From the IMG/VR virus record IMGVR_UViG_3300043172_000201, positions 1 to 44,423 of that record: a stretch of 44,423 nt of DNA. One strand, 5' to 3'. Below the pieces are notes generated by a model that saw only the letters and a list, made by a program, of their open reading frames with translations, was not told the DNA's origin and did no database searches. Shown piece after piece: positions 6,213-13,883 of this stretch (position 1 is its first letter; each line of letters begins with the position of its first letter). This DNA is from a virus. The position numbers and the translations under genes were made by a program.

Positions 6213-6352
6213 TATCCTATCCTCTCAGTAACAACAGATTTAACTTCATATTCCGGTGCTGTCTTGCAGGCCTTCTGCCACTGCTCTACTTCGTCAATGT
6301 CATAGGTCCAGTCCAGTACCACGCCGGCTTTGGTGATGAGTAAGAATTTCAT
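6212..6352 (-). CDS. Small hypothetical protein, 46 aa
   Basis: 46 aa, MKFLLITKAGVVLDWTYDID start; its stop overlaps the next gene start (TAATG at 6210-6214). Composition is globular. Between it and the 21-aa frame upstream are only 4 bases. No family recognised. Confidence 0.6.
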   Translation of the reverse strand: MKFLLITKAGVVLDWTYDIDEVEQWQKACKTAPEYEVKSVVTERIG

Positions 6353-6356
6353 AGTT

Positions 6357-6422
6357 CTAGCTCCAAATAAAATAGATCACGGCTATTATTATACAAACTG
6401 CCCTTGCTTCTCGATAAGTCAT
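6357..6422 (-). CDS. Membrane microprotein, 21 aa
   Basis: MTYREARAVCIIIAVIYFIWS: a basic N-terminus and one hydrophobic segment, preceded by GAGGTG at 7 bases from the ATG. Possible single-pass membrane peptide. Coding status rests on the ribosome site and its position in a tight operon. Confidence 0.4.
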   Translation of the reverse strand: MTYREARAVCIIIAVIYFIWS

Positions 6423-6489
6423 AATATCACCTCATATAATGCCCCAAACCCACCGCAGCATACGGCAGGAATGAGGCGTTGAAGGGTCG

Positions 6490-6885
6490 TTAGTTAGTCC
6501 TGAATACATACCACTCGATAATACTATCAACGGCCACTTCGTATTCGTTACCATCGTAGCCGCTGAAGTGGTGGCCGTAGCCGTCTGCGTCAATGCAATT
6601 TTGGACGGTTTTATTCCAGTCGATTTCAATCCACCAAGGCAGTTCTTTTTGGCCGCCAAGGTAGCATTCCTGAACTAAATCGGAGATTTCCTCTTGAGCA
6701 ATATCCCGAATAACATCCTCGGAAATAAAGCGATACTCGCCGCCGTCTATTTCGACAGTGAAATCAGAGTTGCACTCCATATTTCCATTTAACTCGGTGG
6801 CAGATTCGCCGTTAAAGGTTAGGCCGATCTCATTACGGCACACACTGAATACTTCTCTTGCGGTTCTTGTAGCTTCTGTAAGCAT
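6490..6885 (-). CDS. Acidic hypothetical protein, 131 aa
   Basis: Start placed at ATG 6885, preceded by GAAGGGAAAGAAC, which matches the leader pattern of the other genes in this operon; upstream starts to 6957 would run through that leader. Sequence is acidic with a Trp-rich centre (ELPWWIEIDW). It resembles no family I know. The leader carries a CGATAGTAA motif (minus strand of 6933-6941). Confidence 0.6.
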   Translation of the reverse strand: MLTEATRTAREVFSVCRNEIGLTFNGESATELNGNMECNSDFTVEIDGGEYRFISEDVIRDIAQEEISDLVQECYLGGQKELPWWIEIDWNKTVQNCIDADGYGHHFSGYDGNEYEVAVDSIIEWYVFRTN

Positions 6886-6980
6886 GTTCTTTCCCTTCAT
6901 TACACCGGCATAATCGCCGGATAAGCCCTGACTTACTATCGAAAGCAATACGCCCAAACATCGGCGGCCAGGGTGAGATA

Positions 6981-7025
6981 TTACTTTGTAGCTTTGGCGA
7001 TTGCTTGCCTGCCTTTGTTTGCCAT
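6981..7025 (-). CDS. Possible 14-aa peptide
   Basis: MANKGRQAIAKATK, preceded by GAAGGGGTAGTATA, the same leader and ribosome-site pattern as its neighbours. It is extremely short and basic. It could be a leader peptide or a remnant of a deleted gene. Confidence 0.3.
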   Translation of the reverse strand: MANKGRQAIAKATK

Positions 7026-7088
7026 TATACTACCCCTTCAATAAAACTCGATTTATAAAGCCATTAGCAGAACACCTGGCTGAGGGTT
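7026..7088 (-). repeat. Operon leader repeat, copy 1
   Basis: Intergenic leader sharing GTGTTCTGCT.ATGGCTTTAT on the minus strand with the leader at 7530-7615, and ending in the TTGAAGGGG ribosome site. Repetition suggests gene duplication with leader or a shared control element. Confidence 0.5.
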
Positions 7089-7325
7089 TTAAGCAATTAT
7101 CGGCGGCTGGTTCTTTGTGGATCTTCTGTTCTCAACAACCTTGCTTATGCGATAATACAACCGCACTTTCTCGCATGTCTGGCGGTTGAACAGAAAGAAA
7201 TATTCGCCCGGGAAGTCTTGCCATTGATTATAGCCATTTTCCCAATAAACCTGAACAGCATCGGCCATAACAGACTTGCGTATTCCTTTTGCTACCATTT
7301 CAAAGCCTTTTCTTGCGTTTCCCAT
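7089..7325 (-). CDS. Hypothetical protein, 78 aa
   Basis: 78 aa, start MGNARKGFEMVAKGIRKSV, basic N-terminus, aromatic middle (GEYFFLFNRQTC). The ribosome site is the TAAAGGG overlapping the stop of the upstream gene. Unknown family. Confidence 0.6.
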   Translation of the reverse strand: MGNARKGFEMVAKGIRKSVMADAVQVYWENGYNQWQDFPGEYFFLFNRQTCEKVRLYYRISKVVENRRSTKNQPPIIA

Positions 7326-7337
7326 AATAGCAACCCT

Positions 7338-7529
7338 TTATGATAGTCTTAAATTTCTTTCTGCAAGATCCACAACATCACCGGAGGGGATCATTTTAAA
7401 CGATCCATTACCAAGAGGATCTGCGCCATAATCACCGGCTTTTGTAAGATCAACGCTCTGACGGTAGTTTTTGCCTTGCTGGGCGTCTTTGATCTGTTGC
7501 CAAGTTAAGCCTACGATTAAATCGCTCAT
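7338..7529 (-). CDS. Hypothetical protein, 63 aa
   Basis: 63 aa, MSDLIVGLTWQQIKDAQQGK start, preceded by TTGAAGGGAT. It reads as a small globular protein. Only 12 bases separate it from the next gene. Unknown family. Confidence 0.6.
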   Translation of the reverse strand: MSDLIVGLTWQQIKDAQQGKNYRQSVDLTKAGDYGADPLGNGSFKMIPSGDVVDLAERNLRLS

Positions 7530-7615
7530 TTTCCTATCCCTTCAAGTAAAACCTAATTATAGTCAATAAAGCCATCAGCAGAACACCCGCCGAAACAGGT
7601 GCAAAGCTGAGGACT
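7530..7615 (-). repeat. Operon leader repeat, copy 2
   Basis: 86-base leader. On the minus strand it holds a CACC/GGGTG stem followed by GTTCTGCTGATGGCTTTAT, matching copy 1 (7026-7088), and ends in TTGAAGGGAT before the start. The same order of elements occurs in 7919-8006. Confidence 0.5.
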
Positions 7616-7918
7616 TTAAGCTGCTAATTCCAAAAACCGCTTATAATTCATCACGGGAACATCTAACATCTGCTCGGTACTCATATACATAGTTAATTCT
7701 CTTGTGCTGCCGTCCTTGTTGTAAACGCCATATAAAGCCCATGAGCCGCCGCGATAAGGTGTCAGCATAATACAGCTTATACCCTGCCCGGACAGTTTAC
7801 GCTTGTAATACTTCAAAGCTTTGGCGATATGTTCGCTTGCTTGCTGGTTTGTTTTAACGCCGATTGCCTGCCTGACTTCTCTGTATAGCCTTGCAATGTC
7901 TTTTTGTGTTGATCGCAT
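7616..7918 (-). CDS. Hypothetical protein, 100 aa
   Basis: 100 aa with a basic helical N-terminus (MRSTQKDIARLYREVRQAIG) and beta-rich C-terminal half. Preceded by CTGAAGGGTATTGTATT. No family recognised; the basic helices allow nucleic-acid binding as a guess only. Confidence 0.6.
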   Translation of the reverse strand: MRSTQKDIARLYREVRQAIGVKTNQQASEHIAKALKYYKRKLSGQGISCIMLTPYRGGSWALYGVYNKDGSTRELTMYMSTEQMLDVPVMNYKRFLELAA

Positions 7919-8006
7919 AATACAATACCCTTCAGTTAAACTCGATTAACATTAAGCCAACTGCCGGAATCGAACCGGCACGAACCGTTGCTGGCTGGGT
8001 GATTGA
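7919..8006 (-). repeat. Operon leader repeat, copy 3, with a tRNA T-arm-like hairpin
   Basis: On the minus strand this leader carries GCCGG-TTCGATT-CCGGC (7963-7979), a perfect T-arm mimic. It is enclosed by GTT and GGC segments (7987-7995) that pair with GTTGGC (minus strand of 7956-7961). The element occupies the same place as the stems of the other two leaders and shares the GC.G.TGGCTT.AT tail. It is not a complete tRNA. Confidence 0.5.
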
Positions 8007-8342
8007 CTACTCTTCCCATTTTACAAGCTTATTGTCCGCCAGTGGGTTTAATAGGTATTGAGGTGCATTCTTAAGGAATTTTTGAGACTCTTCTAGTTTA
8101 TTGTCGGGGAATAGGTAAACGTCTCTAATATGCGGTCTTCCAATGCCGTGTAATATCATTTTATTGCGTTTTTGTGCAAAGGTAAAGAATAAATCGTGCA
8201 TATCGGCTATAACCTGAACCGAATCAAGTGTAGCCTGCGGTAGTTTATCATACTTGTCGAATGCGTTTACACACTCTTCAATGGTTGCAATGCTGATAAA
8301 CGGTAAATCAAAGCTTTCTAGTTTGTCTCGTAATGTCTTCAT
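8007..8342 (-). CDS. Hypothetical protein, 111 aa
   Basis: 111 aa, MKTLRDKLESFDLPFISIAT start, preceded by ATGAAGGGTTTGAATT. Soluble composition with no visible motif. Its leader shares CGATAGTAATA with the leader of the first gene of the operon. Confidence 0.6.
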   Translation of the reverse strand: MKTLRDKLESFDLPFISIATIEECVNAFDKYDKLPQATLDSVQVIADMHDLFFTFAQKRNKMILHGIGRPHIRDVYLFPDNKLEESQKFLKNAPQYLLNPLADNKLVKWEE

Positions 8343-8394
8343 AATTCAAACCCTTCATTAAAGTAATGTAATTGTTAACTGTTATTACTATCGG

Positions 8395-8583
8395 TTAAAC
8401 GTTGACCGGGCATTTAATACTGCCGATCTTATGCTCAACACCTGATTCATCCCGGTATTTACGGGCCGATATTTTGGTACAAACCTGAAAAAAGCTGGTT
8501 GCATAAGGATTGCTGGAGTTGATAAAGTCGAATTTATCGCCAATACCTAACAGCCTGAATTGCTTGCGTTCTTTAATGTCCAT
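8395..8583 (-). CDS. Hypothetical protein, 62 aa
   Basis: 62 aa and first gene of the minus-strand operon. It reads MDIKERKQFRLLGIGDKFDF, likely a small beta-barrel-like protein, with two Cys. Ribosome site TGAAGGG. Unknown family. Confidence 0.6.
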   Translation of the reverse strand: MDIKERKQFRLLGIGDKFDFINSSNPYATSFFQVCTKISARKYRDESGVEHKIGSIKCPVNV

Positions 8584-8637
8584 GATTTAACCCTTCAAAA
8601 AGTTATTAAGTTTCAATTACTATTACTATCGACCTAA

Positions 8638-8665
8638 AGACTACCACAACTTGAACAATAGTCAA
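8638..8665 (-). promoter_or_regulatory. Minus-strand promoter of the 8583-5263 operon
   Basis: On the minus strand TTGACT (8660-8665), a 16-base spacer and TAGTCT (8638-8643). The -35 is good, the -10 moderate. It is the only promoter-like pair between the operon and the divergent terminase gene. Confidence 0.5.
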
Positions 8666-8715
8666 CAATAAAATTGATTAAATAATCACACTATACGCTA
8701 AACTACTATAAACGC

Positions 8716-8746
8716 AAGACATACAAGCGTAAAATAAATGTATAAT
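8716..8746 (+). promoter_or_regulatory. Plus-strand promoter before the virion operon
   Basis: Consensus TATAAT at 8741-8746 within GTATAATAATG, the same 11-mer as at 3571. The -35 (AAGACA, 8716-8721) is at a long 19-base spacing, so activation may need a phage factor. Confidence 0.45.
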
Positions 8747-8798
8747 AATGTAACACGAACAGCAATAATAACTAAGTGAATACAATCACAAGGACATA

Positions 8799-9257
8799 AT
8801 GCCAGATAAACCACTAACAGCCAAACAAGCTAGCTTTGTGCAATACTACGCTGATCCTGGTAGTGATACGTACAACAATGCAACCAATAGCGCAATTAAG
8901 GCTGGATATGAGGCTAGATCAGCTAAAGTATCGGGACATAACAATATAACAGCATATAACGTAAAACAGGCTATAAATGGGTATAAGACCGAAACAGCGG
9001 CCATATTGGACCATAACCGGCAAATAGCCATTGATCTGTTGAATGAGAATATCACCATGCTCGACGCTATAATCCTCGATCAGCCCTTGAATGTAGCAGC
9101 GGTAACGGCCAGGACCGGCGCAATCCGTGAGTTAAACAGTATCAGTATGCTACACGGCAGCAACCTGGTAGTGGCTAGTGATGCACCGGCAGACATCCCA
9201 GCCGCAGACTTGGAGCGGGTTGAGGCCATGGCAAGGCAGGCATTAAAGCTAGCATAG
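8799..9257 (+). CDS. terS: Terminase small subunit
   Basis: 152 aa. The N-terminal segment LTAKQASFVQYYADPGSDTY followed by NATNSAIKAGY and an S/G-rich turn is the signature of Terminase_2-type small subunits, a helix-turn-helix DNA-recognition domain. The C-terminal half is helical (oligomerisation). It would recognise the packaging site and load the large subunit. It is the first gene of the virion operon and is 0.9 kb before the large subunit, with two small genes in between. An ACAAGGACATA ribosome site precedes it. Confidence 0.85.
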   Translation: MPDKPLTAKQASFVQYYADPGSDTYNNATNSAIKAGYEARSAKVSGHNNITAYNVKQAINGYKTETAAILDHNRQIAIDLLNENITMLDAIILDQPLNVAAVTARTGAIRELNSISMLHGSNLVVASDAPADIPAADLERVEAMARQALKLA

Positions 9258-9350
9258 CCGAGAAGGCACCTGACAGCCGCGCCAGTGCAATAACTACTCC
9301 AACCCTACCCAGGGCAGGGTTAAGACATTAAATGGCTTAGAATCGAAGCA

Positions 9351-9418
9351 GGGCAGGTATGGGCAAAGGCAAAGCCCCCATTGGGGCCGGGCGGGGATGT
9401 ATACATAAGCCCCTGCCC
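9351..9418 (+). other. GC-rich foldback after the small terminase gene
   Basis: GGGCAGG (9351-9357) pairs with CCTGCCC (9412-9418), enclosing GCCCC/GGGGC (9374-9387). The adjacent 9258-9350 shows no gene. It could be a processing site, a pac-related site or an attenuator; its position next to the packaging genes makes a packaging site worth considering. Confidence 0.4.
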
Positions 9419-9461
9419 AATATTTGTGGTGACATCAGAAACAAGACCTTTGAGGTGTAGT

Positions 9462-9548
9462 ATGATAACAAGGATAATACTAGCTCTTATTCACGGCCCG
9501 GCGTGGGGCACATGGGACCCGGTGGCGTTGATTCAGTGTTTTTACTAG
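9462..9548 (+). CDS. Possible 28-aa peptide
   Basis: MITRIILALIHGPAWGTWDP start, preceded by GAGGTG at good spacing. The N-terminal half is hydrophobic. Evidence is only the ribosome site and an open frame. Confidence 0.3.
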   Translation: MITRIILALIHGPAWGTWDPVALIQCFY

Positions 9549-9660
9549 GGTTACGAACAGTAGCAGATATATACTAAGTTGAATAAATCGCCATTGATTG
9601 CCTTAGAATGGACTTTGGCCTTCGTGGAGTAAAAATATATTCTCACAGGGCTAGGGGGCG

Positions 9661-9705
9661 GCAGAGGCAACTCCCGTTTCCCCTCTGTGGGAGTAATTAG
9701 TTTTT
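9661..9705 (+). promoter_or_regulatory. Interleaved hairpins ending in a T run (attenuator-like)
   Basis: CAGAGG (9662-9667) pairs with CCTCTG (9682-9687), while ACTCCC (9670-9675) pairs with GGGAGT (9689-9694). The two stems overlap, so they exclude each other or form a tight pseudoknot. AATTAGTTTTT follows the second stem as in a terminator. It sits 20 bases before the next start. Confidence 0.5.
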
Positions 9706-9724
9706 GATTTGGAGAAATGAGAAA

Positions 9725-9937
9725 ATGGAAGTCGCAGAACTGATAGACCCTACCCAGCACTTCATTGATACTGGCATGAAAGCGGTGGCTTTGACTGATT
9801 GTGTGTTGACGAAGAATGTAATCCTTGGCCGGATGTGCATGGGAGACATACCGGACGAAGATGAGATTAGGAAGATAGAGAATAGATTTGATAATATAAT
9901 CTTGAAGGCATTTGGTTTTAAGGAGAAAGCAGAATGA
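9725..9937 (+). CDS. Hypothetical protein, 70 aa
   Basis: 70 aa from ATG 9725 (GGAG 10 bases upstream), acidic and helical (MEVAELIDPTQHFIDTG). Its stop overlaps the start of the membrane peptide downstream. Unknown family. Confidence 0.6.
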   Translation: MEVAELIDPTQHFIDTGMKAVALTDCVLTKNVILGRMCMGDIPDEDEIRKIENRFDNIILKAFGFKEKAE

Positions 9938-10065
9938 AGATCAATAAGATATGTGGTGCTATTTTAAGTTTATCAGGCTTATCGGTGATTGTGTGTTTTG
10001 TTGGTTGGATGCCTGCCCTTGGAGTATTTTTATGTCTCTGGGGCAATAACATGGAACAAAGTTAA
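9934..10065 (+). CDS. Small membrane protein, 43 aa
   Basis: 43 aa with two closely spaced hydrophobic stretches (AILSLSGLSVIVCFVGW and MPALGVFLCLW), a helical hairpin typical of very small phage membrane proteins. ATGA overlap with the previous gene and AGGAGAAAG ribosome site. A holin-like role is possible but not shown. Confidence 0.55.
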   Translation: MKINKICGAILSLSGLSVIVCFVGWMPALGVFLCLWGNNMEQS

Positions 10066-10153
10066 ACTCCGAGAGGTATATGGTACGATGTATAATACTA
10101 ATACTTATGATTTATATATGGATATGGACAGGCCGAGATAAGTACGGACACAA

Positions 10154-11800
10154 ATGACAAAGATTACCAATGAAATGCTGAGAAAAGTCAACGCCGGTGT
10201 ATGGGCGTCCCAATGGGGCATCAAACTCCAGTCGTGCAAGTTCTCGTTCAAAGACCACGAGTACCAGAAAGAGCCTATGAGTTCCAAGGCTCGGCGTAGA
10301 TGCTACATGAAGGCCACACAGGGCGGTTGGACAGAGATCGAGGTTCTTCGCTCGCTTCATGCTATGATTATGGGCTTCCATCCGCAGGGCGACCTTTATA
10401 TGTTCCCGACTACAGACGATGTGCAGGAGTTTAGTAAGTCTAGGTTTAATCCGTTGATTGTGGCTAACAAGACATCTATTGGTCAATATGTTAAGTCTGG
10501 CGGCAAGGGTACTGACACGGCTTCATTGAAGAAGATTGGCGAGTCCTTTCTTTATCTCCGTGGAGCAAGACTATCGCAGAAGGTTAGTGACCAGAACGAG
10601 AGCTCTAAGATGCGTGGTATTCCGGTTGATTCGGTTAAGTTTGACGAGCTTGACCTTATGGATGAGTCTGTAATAGCTAAGGCTCGCGGCAGGATGGGAC
10701 ACTCAAGGGTTAAAGAAGAAGTTTACCTGAGTAACCCTTTAGTTCCGGGAGAAGGCATTGATAAGATATTTACTCAGTCTGACCAGAGATATTGGTGGAG
10801 GCTTTGTGGTACTTGTGGTAAATACACTTGTGCCGAGAAGTTCTTCATGGAAGACCCAGAGCGGTGTGTGGGTAAAGACAAAGATGGCAAGGGGTATATA
10901 GCCTGTCACAACTGTGGCAGACCTCTTAGTGTCTACTACAAAGAAGGCGCTGGTATTAGTTTTAGAGAAAGCGAGTGGCGGCCTGATGTTCCAAGTAACT
11001 CTGACTTCATGCACGGCTATCAGCACTCTCAGCTAACCTCAGTCTTTAACGACCCGCTGGAGATACTTGACGCGTTCCGTAATCCACCCGAAGGTAATCT
11101 GGCTGATGTTTACCGACTACGGTTGGGTTTGCCTTATATCGCGGCAGAGGACAGGCTGACCAAAGCACAGGTTATAGGATGCTGTGATAAGAACCAGCCA
11201 CTCCATCGACACGCAGGCCCGTGTGCTATGGGTGTGGATGTTGGCAAGATTAAGCATGTAGTGATAGGGCTAAGAACAGGCGACGACCAGTACCAGATTA
11301 TCAAGGTTGCCCAGTTGTCAGAGTGGAAAGACATAATGGACTTGGCCAACAACTTTGGTGTTAAGTCTGCCGTGGTTGACATTCGACCCTACGAGGACAG
11401 CGCAAGGCGATTCCAGAAAGAGGCTAAGTTTAAAACATTCTTGTGCGAGTACAAAGAGAACACTCCACATGGAATTGTTTATAACGACAATACTGGTATA
11501 GTTGCGGTAAATAGAACTGAGATATTCGATGCTACTCATAGGATGACAGTGACTCCAGGCATGTTGACAATACCAAGATATGATGATGCGATTGCCGAGT
11601 TTGCAAAACAGATGTGCGGGGCTTATAAAGTCTTAGAGCTAAACAAGAAAACCGGCACTTCGGTATATAGATACAAGGGCAAGAACGAGCATTACCGCAA
11701 CGCCCTGAATTACTTTAAGCTCGCCGCAAGCGGTGGTAAGATAAGCAGGGTAGGCGCTAACCGCAGCAGACCCAAGAAAGCAAAGAATGCCCAAAGATAA
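10154..11800 (+). CDS. terL: Terminase large subunit
   Basis: 548 aa. ATP-driven DNA packaging motor and nuclease. Near residue 53 MKATQGGWTEIE is in the position of a (degenerate) Walker A; VKFDELDLMDES (about 175) is a Walker B with adjacent acidic residues. A zinc knuckle CGTCGKYTC...CHNCGRP lies near residues 220-260, as in GpA-type large terminases. The C-terminal RNase-H-like nuclease starts at MGVDVGKIKHVVIG (first Asp), then AVVDIRPYED and a later DDAIAE. Length is normal. It works with the small subunit at 8799 and the portal at 11983. Confidence 0.9.
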   Translation: MTKITNEMLRKVNAGVWASQWGIKLQSCKFSFKDHEYQKEPMSSKARRRCYMKATQGGWTEIEVLRSLHAMIMGFHPQGDLYMFPTTDDVQEFSKSRFNPLIVANKTSIGQYVKSGGKGTDTASLKKIGESFLYLRGARLSQKVSDQNESSKMRGIPVDSVKFDELDLMDESVIAKARGRMGHSRVKEEVYLSNPLVPGEGIDKIFTQSDQRYWWRLCGTCGKYTCAEKFFMEDPERCVGKDKDGKGYIACHNCGRPLSVYYKEGAGISFRESEWRPDVPSNSDFMHGYQHSQLTSVFNDPLEILDAFRNPPEGNLADVYRLRLGLPYIAAEDRLTKAQVIGCCDKNQPLHRHAGPCAMGVDVGKIKHVVIGLRTGDDQYQIIKVAQLSEWKDIMDLANNFGVKSAVVDIRPYEDSARRFQKEAKFKTFLCEYKENTPHGIVYNDNTGIVAVNRTEIFDATHRMTVTPGMLTIPRYDDAIAEFAKQMCGAYKVLELNKKTGTSVYRYKGKNEHYRNALNYFKLAASGGKISRVGANRSRPKKAKNAQR

Positions 11801-11990
11801 CACAAGAGAAATCAAAGACGCCATTGTCCGCTCCCACAAATGGGGCAAGTGCGACATAGACGGCGTGAGCATAAGAGACGGCAATGGCGGTATGACTGCC
11901 AAGCCCAGATGTATGTCAGGGTGTAACGCGAGAACATACGTATACAGAGATGGCAAGATGGTATTAAAACAGGAAGCATATAATGGCTGA
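11787..11990 (+). CDS. Small protein between terminase and portal, 67 aa
   Basis: 67 aa, basic, with two Cys (RCMSGCNART). Overlaps the terminase end by 14 bases and the portal start by 8. Small genes in this position occur in many podoviruses. No known function. Confidence 0.6.
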   Translation: MPKDNTREIKDAIVRSHKWGKCDIDGVSIRDGNGGMTAKPRCMSGCNARTYVYRDGKMVLKQEAYNG

Positions 11991-13626
11991 TGAACTCGTA
12001 GTAGATAAGCGGGCACAGGAAATCATATCCCTAGAAGAGCGTGAGCGAGGCAAGCAGTCAAACTTCCGCACTCTATGGCAGGACACGTCAGACCTTAACT
12101 ATCCTCGCGAGAACCGGATTGTAGATAAGACTACTCCCGGCGAGGAGAAGATGAACCGCGTGTATGATACCACGGCTATCACCGAGAGCCAGAATATGGC
12201 ATCAGGTCTTTCCCAAAACCTAGTCCCGCCCGGCCAGAGGTTCTTTGCATTGAAAGCTTCTAATAGAGACATACAAGAGGTTGACGCGGTAAAGAGTTAT
12301 CTCAACAAAGCCACCGAGACAATCCATGACTTGTTGTTTGCATCTAACTTCATGCTTCAGCTTGTGGAGACACTTAGATCGTTAGTGGTGTTTGGCACTG
12401 GCAACCTCTTTTCGGAGTTCAGCCAGCAGACGCAGAGCCTTAACTTCAAAGACTATGCCATTGGCACTTACCAAATACTAGAGAACGCCGCAGGCAGGGT
12501 TGACACTGTAATCTTAAAGTTCCCATTGACTGCAAGACAAGCATCACAGGAGTTCGAGAACCCCGGTAAATCTGTTACCGAAGCATTGGATAAGCCAGAT
12601 TCTTCCGAGAAAGAGTTTGAGTTCATTCATATTGTACGCCCAAGGAAGAAACGAAACCTAAACCTCACTGACAACTTGAACATGCCATTTGAGTCTTTGT
12701 TCGTAGCGGTTAAAGACCAAGAGGTTATTGATGAGGGCGGGTTTGAGGATATTGCTTTCCAAGTCCCACGTTGGCTCAAGTCTTCTACGGAAAAGTATGG
12801 TCGCGGTATTGGCACAGAACTACTTCCGCATACTCGTATGCTACAGAATATCAAAGCTGACCTTAACGAGACCAGCGGTAAATACGCGAGACCTCCACTA
12901 GAGGTTCTTGAGTCGTTTGAGGGTGAAGTTGACATGAGTGATGATGCTCTTAATTATGTTGCAGAGATGGGGTCTATCAAGGCTATTGAGCGTGACGCAA
13001 GAGGCAACCCGATAATCACCGACAAGTTCCTTGAGATGGAACGGCAGGTAACAAGAGATGCATACTTCTCAAGTGCATTCTCTCCGATCACTGGACTCAC
13101 AGGCGACCGCAGGAACATGTTAGAGATACGCCAGAGAGTCTTAGAATCGTTCAAGAAGATAGGCTCTCCTATTGGCAGAATCCAGTCAGAACTATTCACG
13201 CCTACGATTGAACGTGTTGTTGGGCTTTTGCTAGTAAACCGCAAGCTCCCTGAGCCGCCGCCGGAACTACAAGGCCAAGACTTCAAGGTTGAATACATCG
13301 GTGCATTATCTTTGGCTCTGCAAAGTAGTGAAGTTGAAGCAGCCCAGCAGTGGATTGGTGTCATAGCAGAGATTGAACAGATTGAACCTGGCGCTAAAGA
13401 CCACGTAAACTTCGGAGAGACTATTCGCAGGATGGGTAGAACATTCGGTGTTAATGAGGAAGACATTGCCAGCCTTGAAGAAGTTAAGGTAAAGAGGGAG
13501 AAACGTGCCAAGGCTATTGCTGAACAGAAACAGCTAGAAGCTACGGCGATAGCAGGTCAGGCTTATGGGCAAACAACTGGTGCGCCTGAAGAGGGTTCAC
13601 CTGCTGCTGCATTGATGGGGACATAA
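11983..13626 (+). CDS. Portal (head-tail connector) protein
   Basis: 547 aa. The start (LVVDKRAQEIISLEERERGK then WQDTSDLNYPRENRI) and the later QNMASGLSQNLVPPGQRFF are typical of T7-gp8-type head-tail connector portals of podoviruses (Head-tail_con family). Twelve copies would form the vertex ring for DNA packaging and tail attachment. The C-terminal tail is Ala/Gln-rich and helical, as in the family's barrel. Length fits (T7 gp8 is 536 aa). Confidence 0.85.
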   Translation: MADELVVDKRAQEIISLEERERGKQSNFRTLWQDTSDLNYPRENRIVDKTTPGEEKMNRVYDTTAITESQNMASGLSQNLVPPGQRFFALKASNRDIQEVDAVKSYLNKATETIHDLLFASNFMLQLVETLRSLVVFGTGNLFSEFSQQTQSLNFKDYAIGTYQILENAAGRVDTVILKFPLTARQASQEFENPGKSVTEALDKPDSSEKEFEFIHIVRPRKKRNLNLTDNLNMPFESLFVAVKDQEVIDEGGFEDIAFQVPRWLKSSTEKYGRGIGTELLPHTRMLQNIKADLNETSGKYARPPLEVLESFEGEVDMSDDALNYVAEMGSIKAIERDARGNPIITDKFLEMERQVTRDAYFSSAFSPITGLTGDRRNMLEIRQRVLESFKKIGSPIGRIQSELFTPTIERVVGLLLVNRKLPEPPPELQGQDFKVEYIGALSLALQSSEVEAAQQWIGVIAEIEQIEPGAKDHVNFGETIRRMGRTFGVNEEDIASLEEVKVKREKRAKAIAEQKQLEATAIAGQAYGQTTGAPEEGSPAAALMGT

Positions 13627-13883
13627 TGGAAAATAGCGAGAGAGCACAAGTAGAACTGGGCGTCATTCAGGATTTTAACGAGACATTCTCTACCCCGCAC
13701 GGGCAGAGAACCCTTGAAAGAATCGCCAAGAAGTGTTGTGAGAATGACGAGTGCTTTAAGAGTGGCAAGTCAACAGACGATGTTTTGTTTGACCTTGGCA
13801 AGAGAAGCGTAATACTGTTTCTACGGAAGCAGTTAAAAAGAATAGATAAAGAAGACAGACAAAAGAAAGCGGAAAACAAATGA
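13626..13883 (+). CDS. Small head-region protein, 85 aa
   Basis: 85 aa, charged and helical, ending in a Lys/Arg/Glu-rich tail (KQLKRIDKEDRQKKAENK). Overlaps portal stop and scaffold start by 1 and 4 bases. Unknown; a scaffold partner or assembly factor is possible. Confidence 0.6.
   Translation: MENSERAQVELGVIQDFNETFSTPHGQRTLERIAKKCCENDECFKSGKSTDDVLFDLGKRSVILFLRKQLKRIDKEDRQKKAENK

Noticed and set aside
7956-7995. A tRNA-derived attP site
   Set aside because: Possible in sequence, but no integrase or repressor is recognisable in this nearly complete genome.
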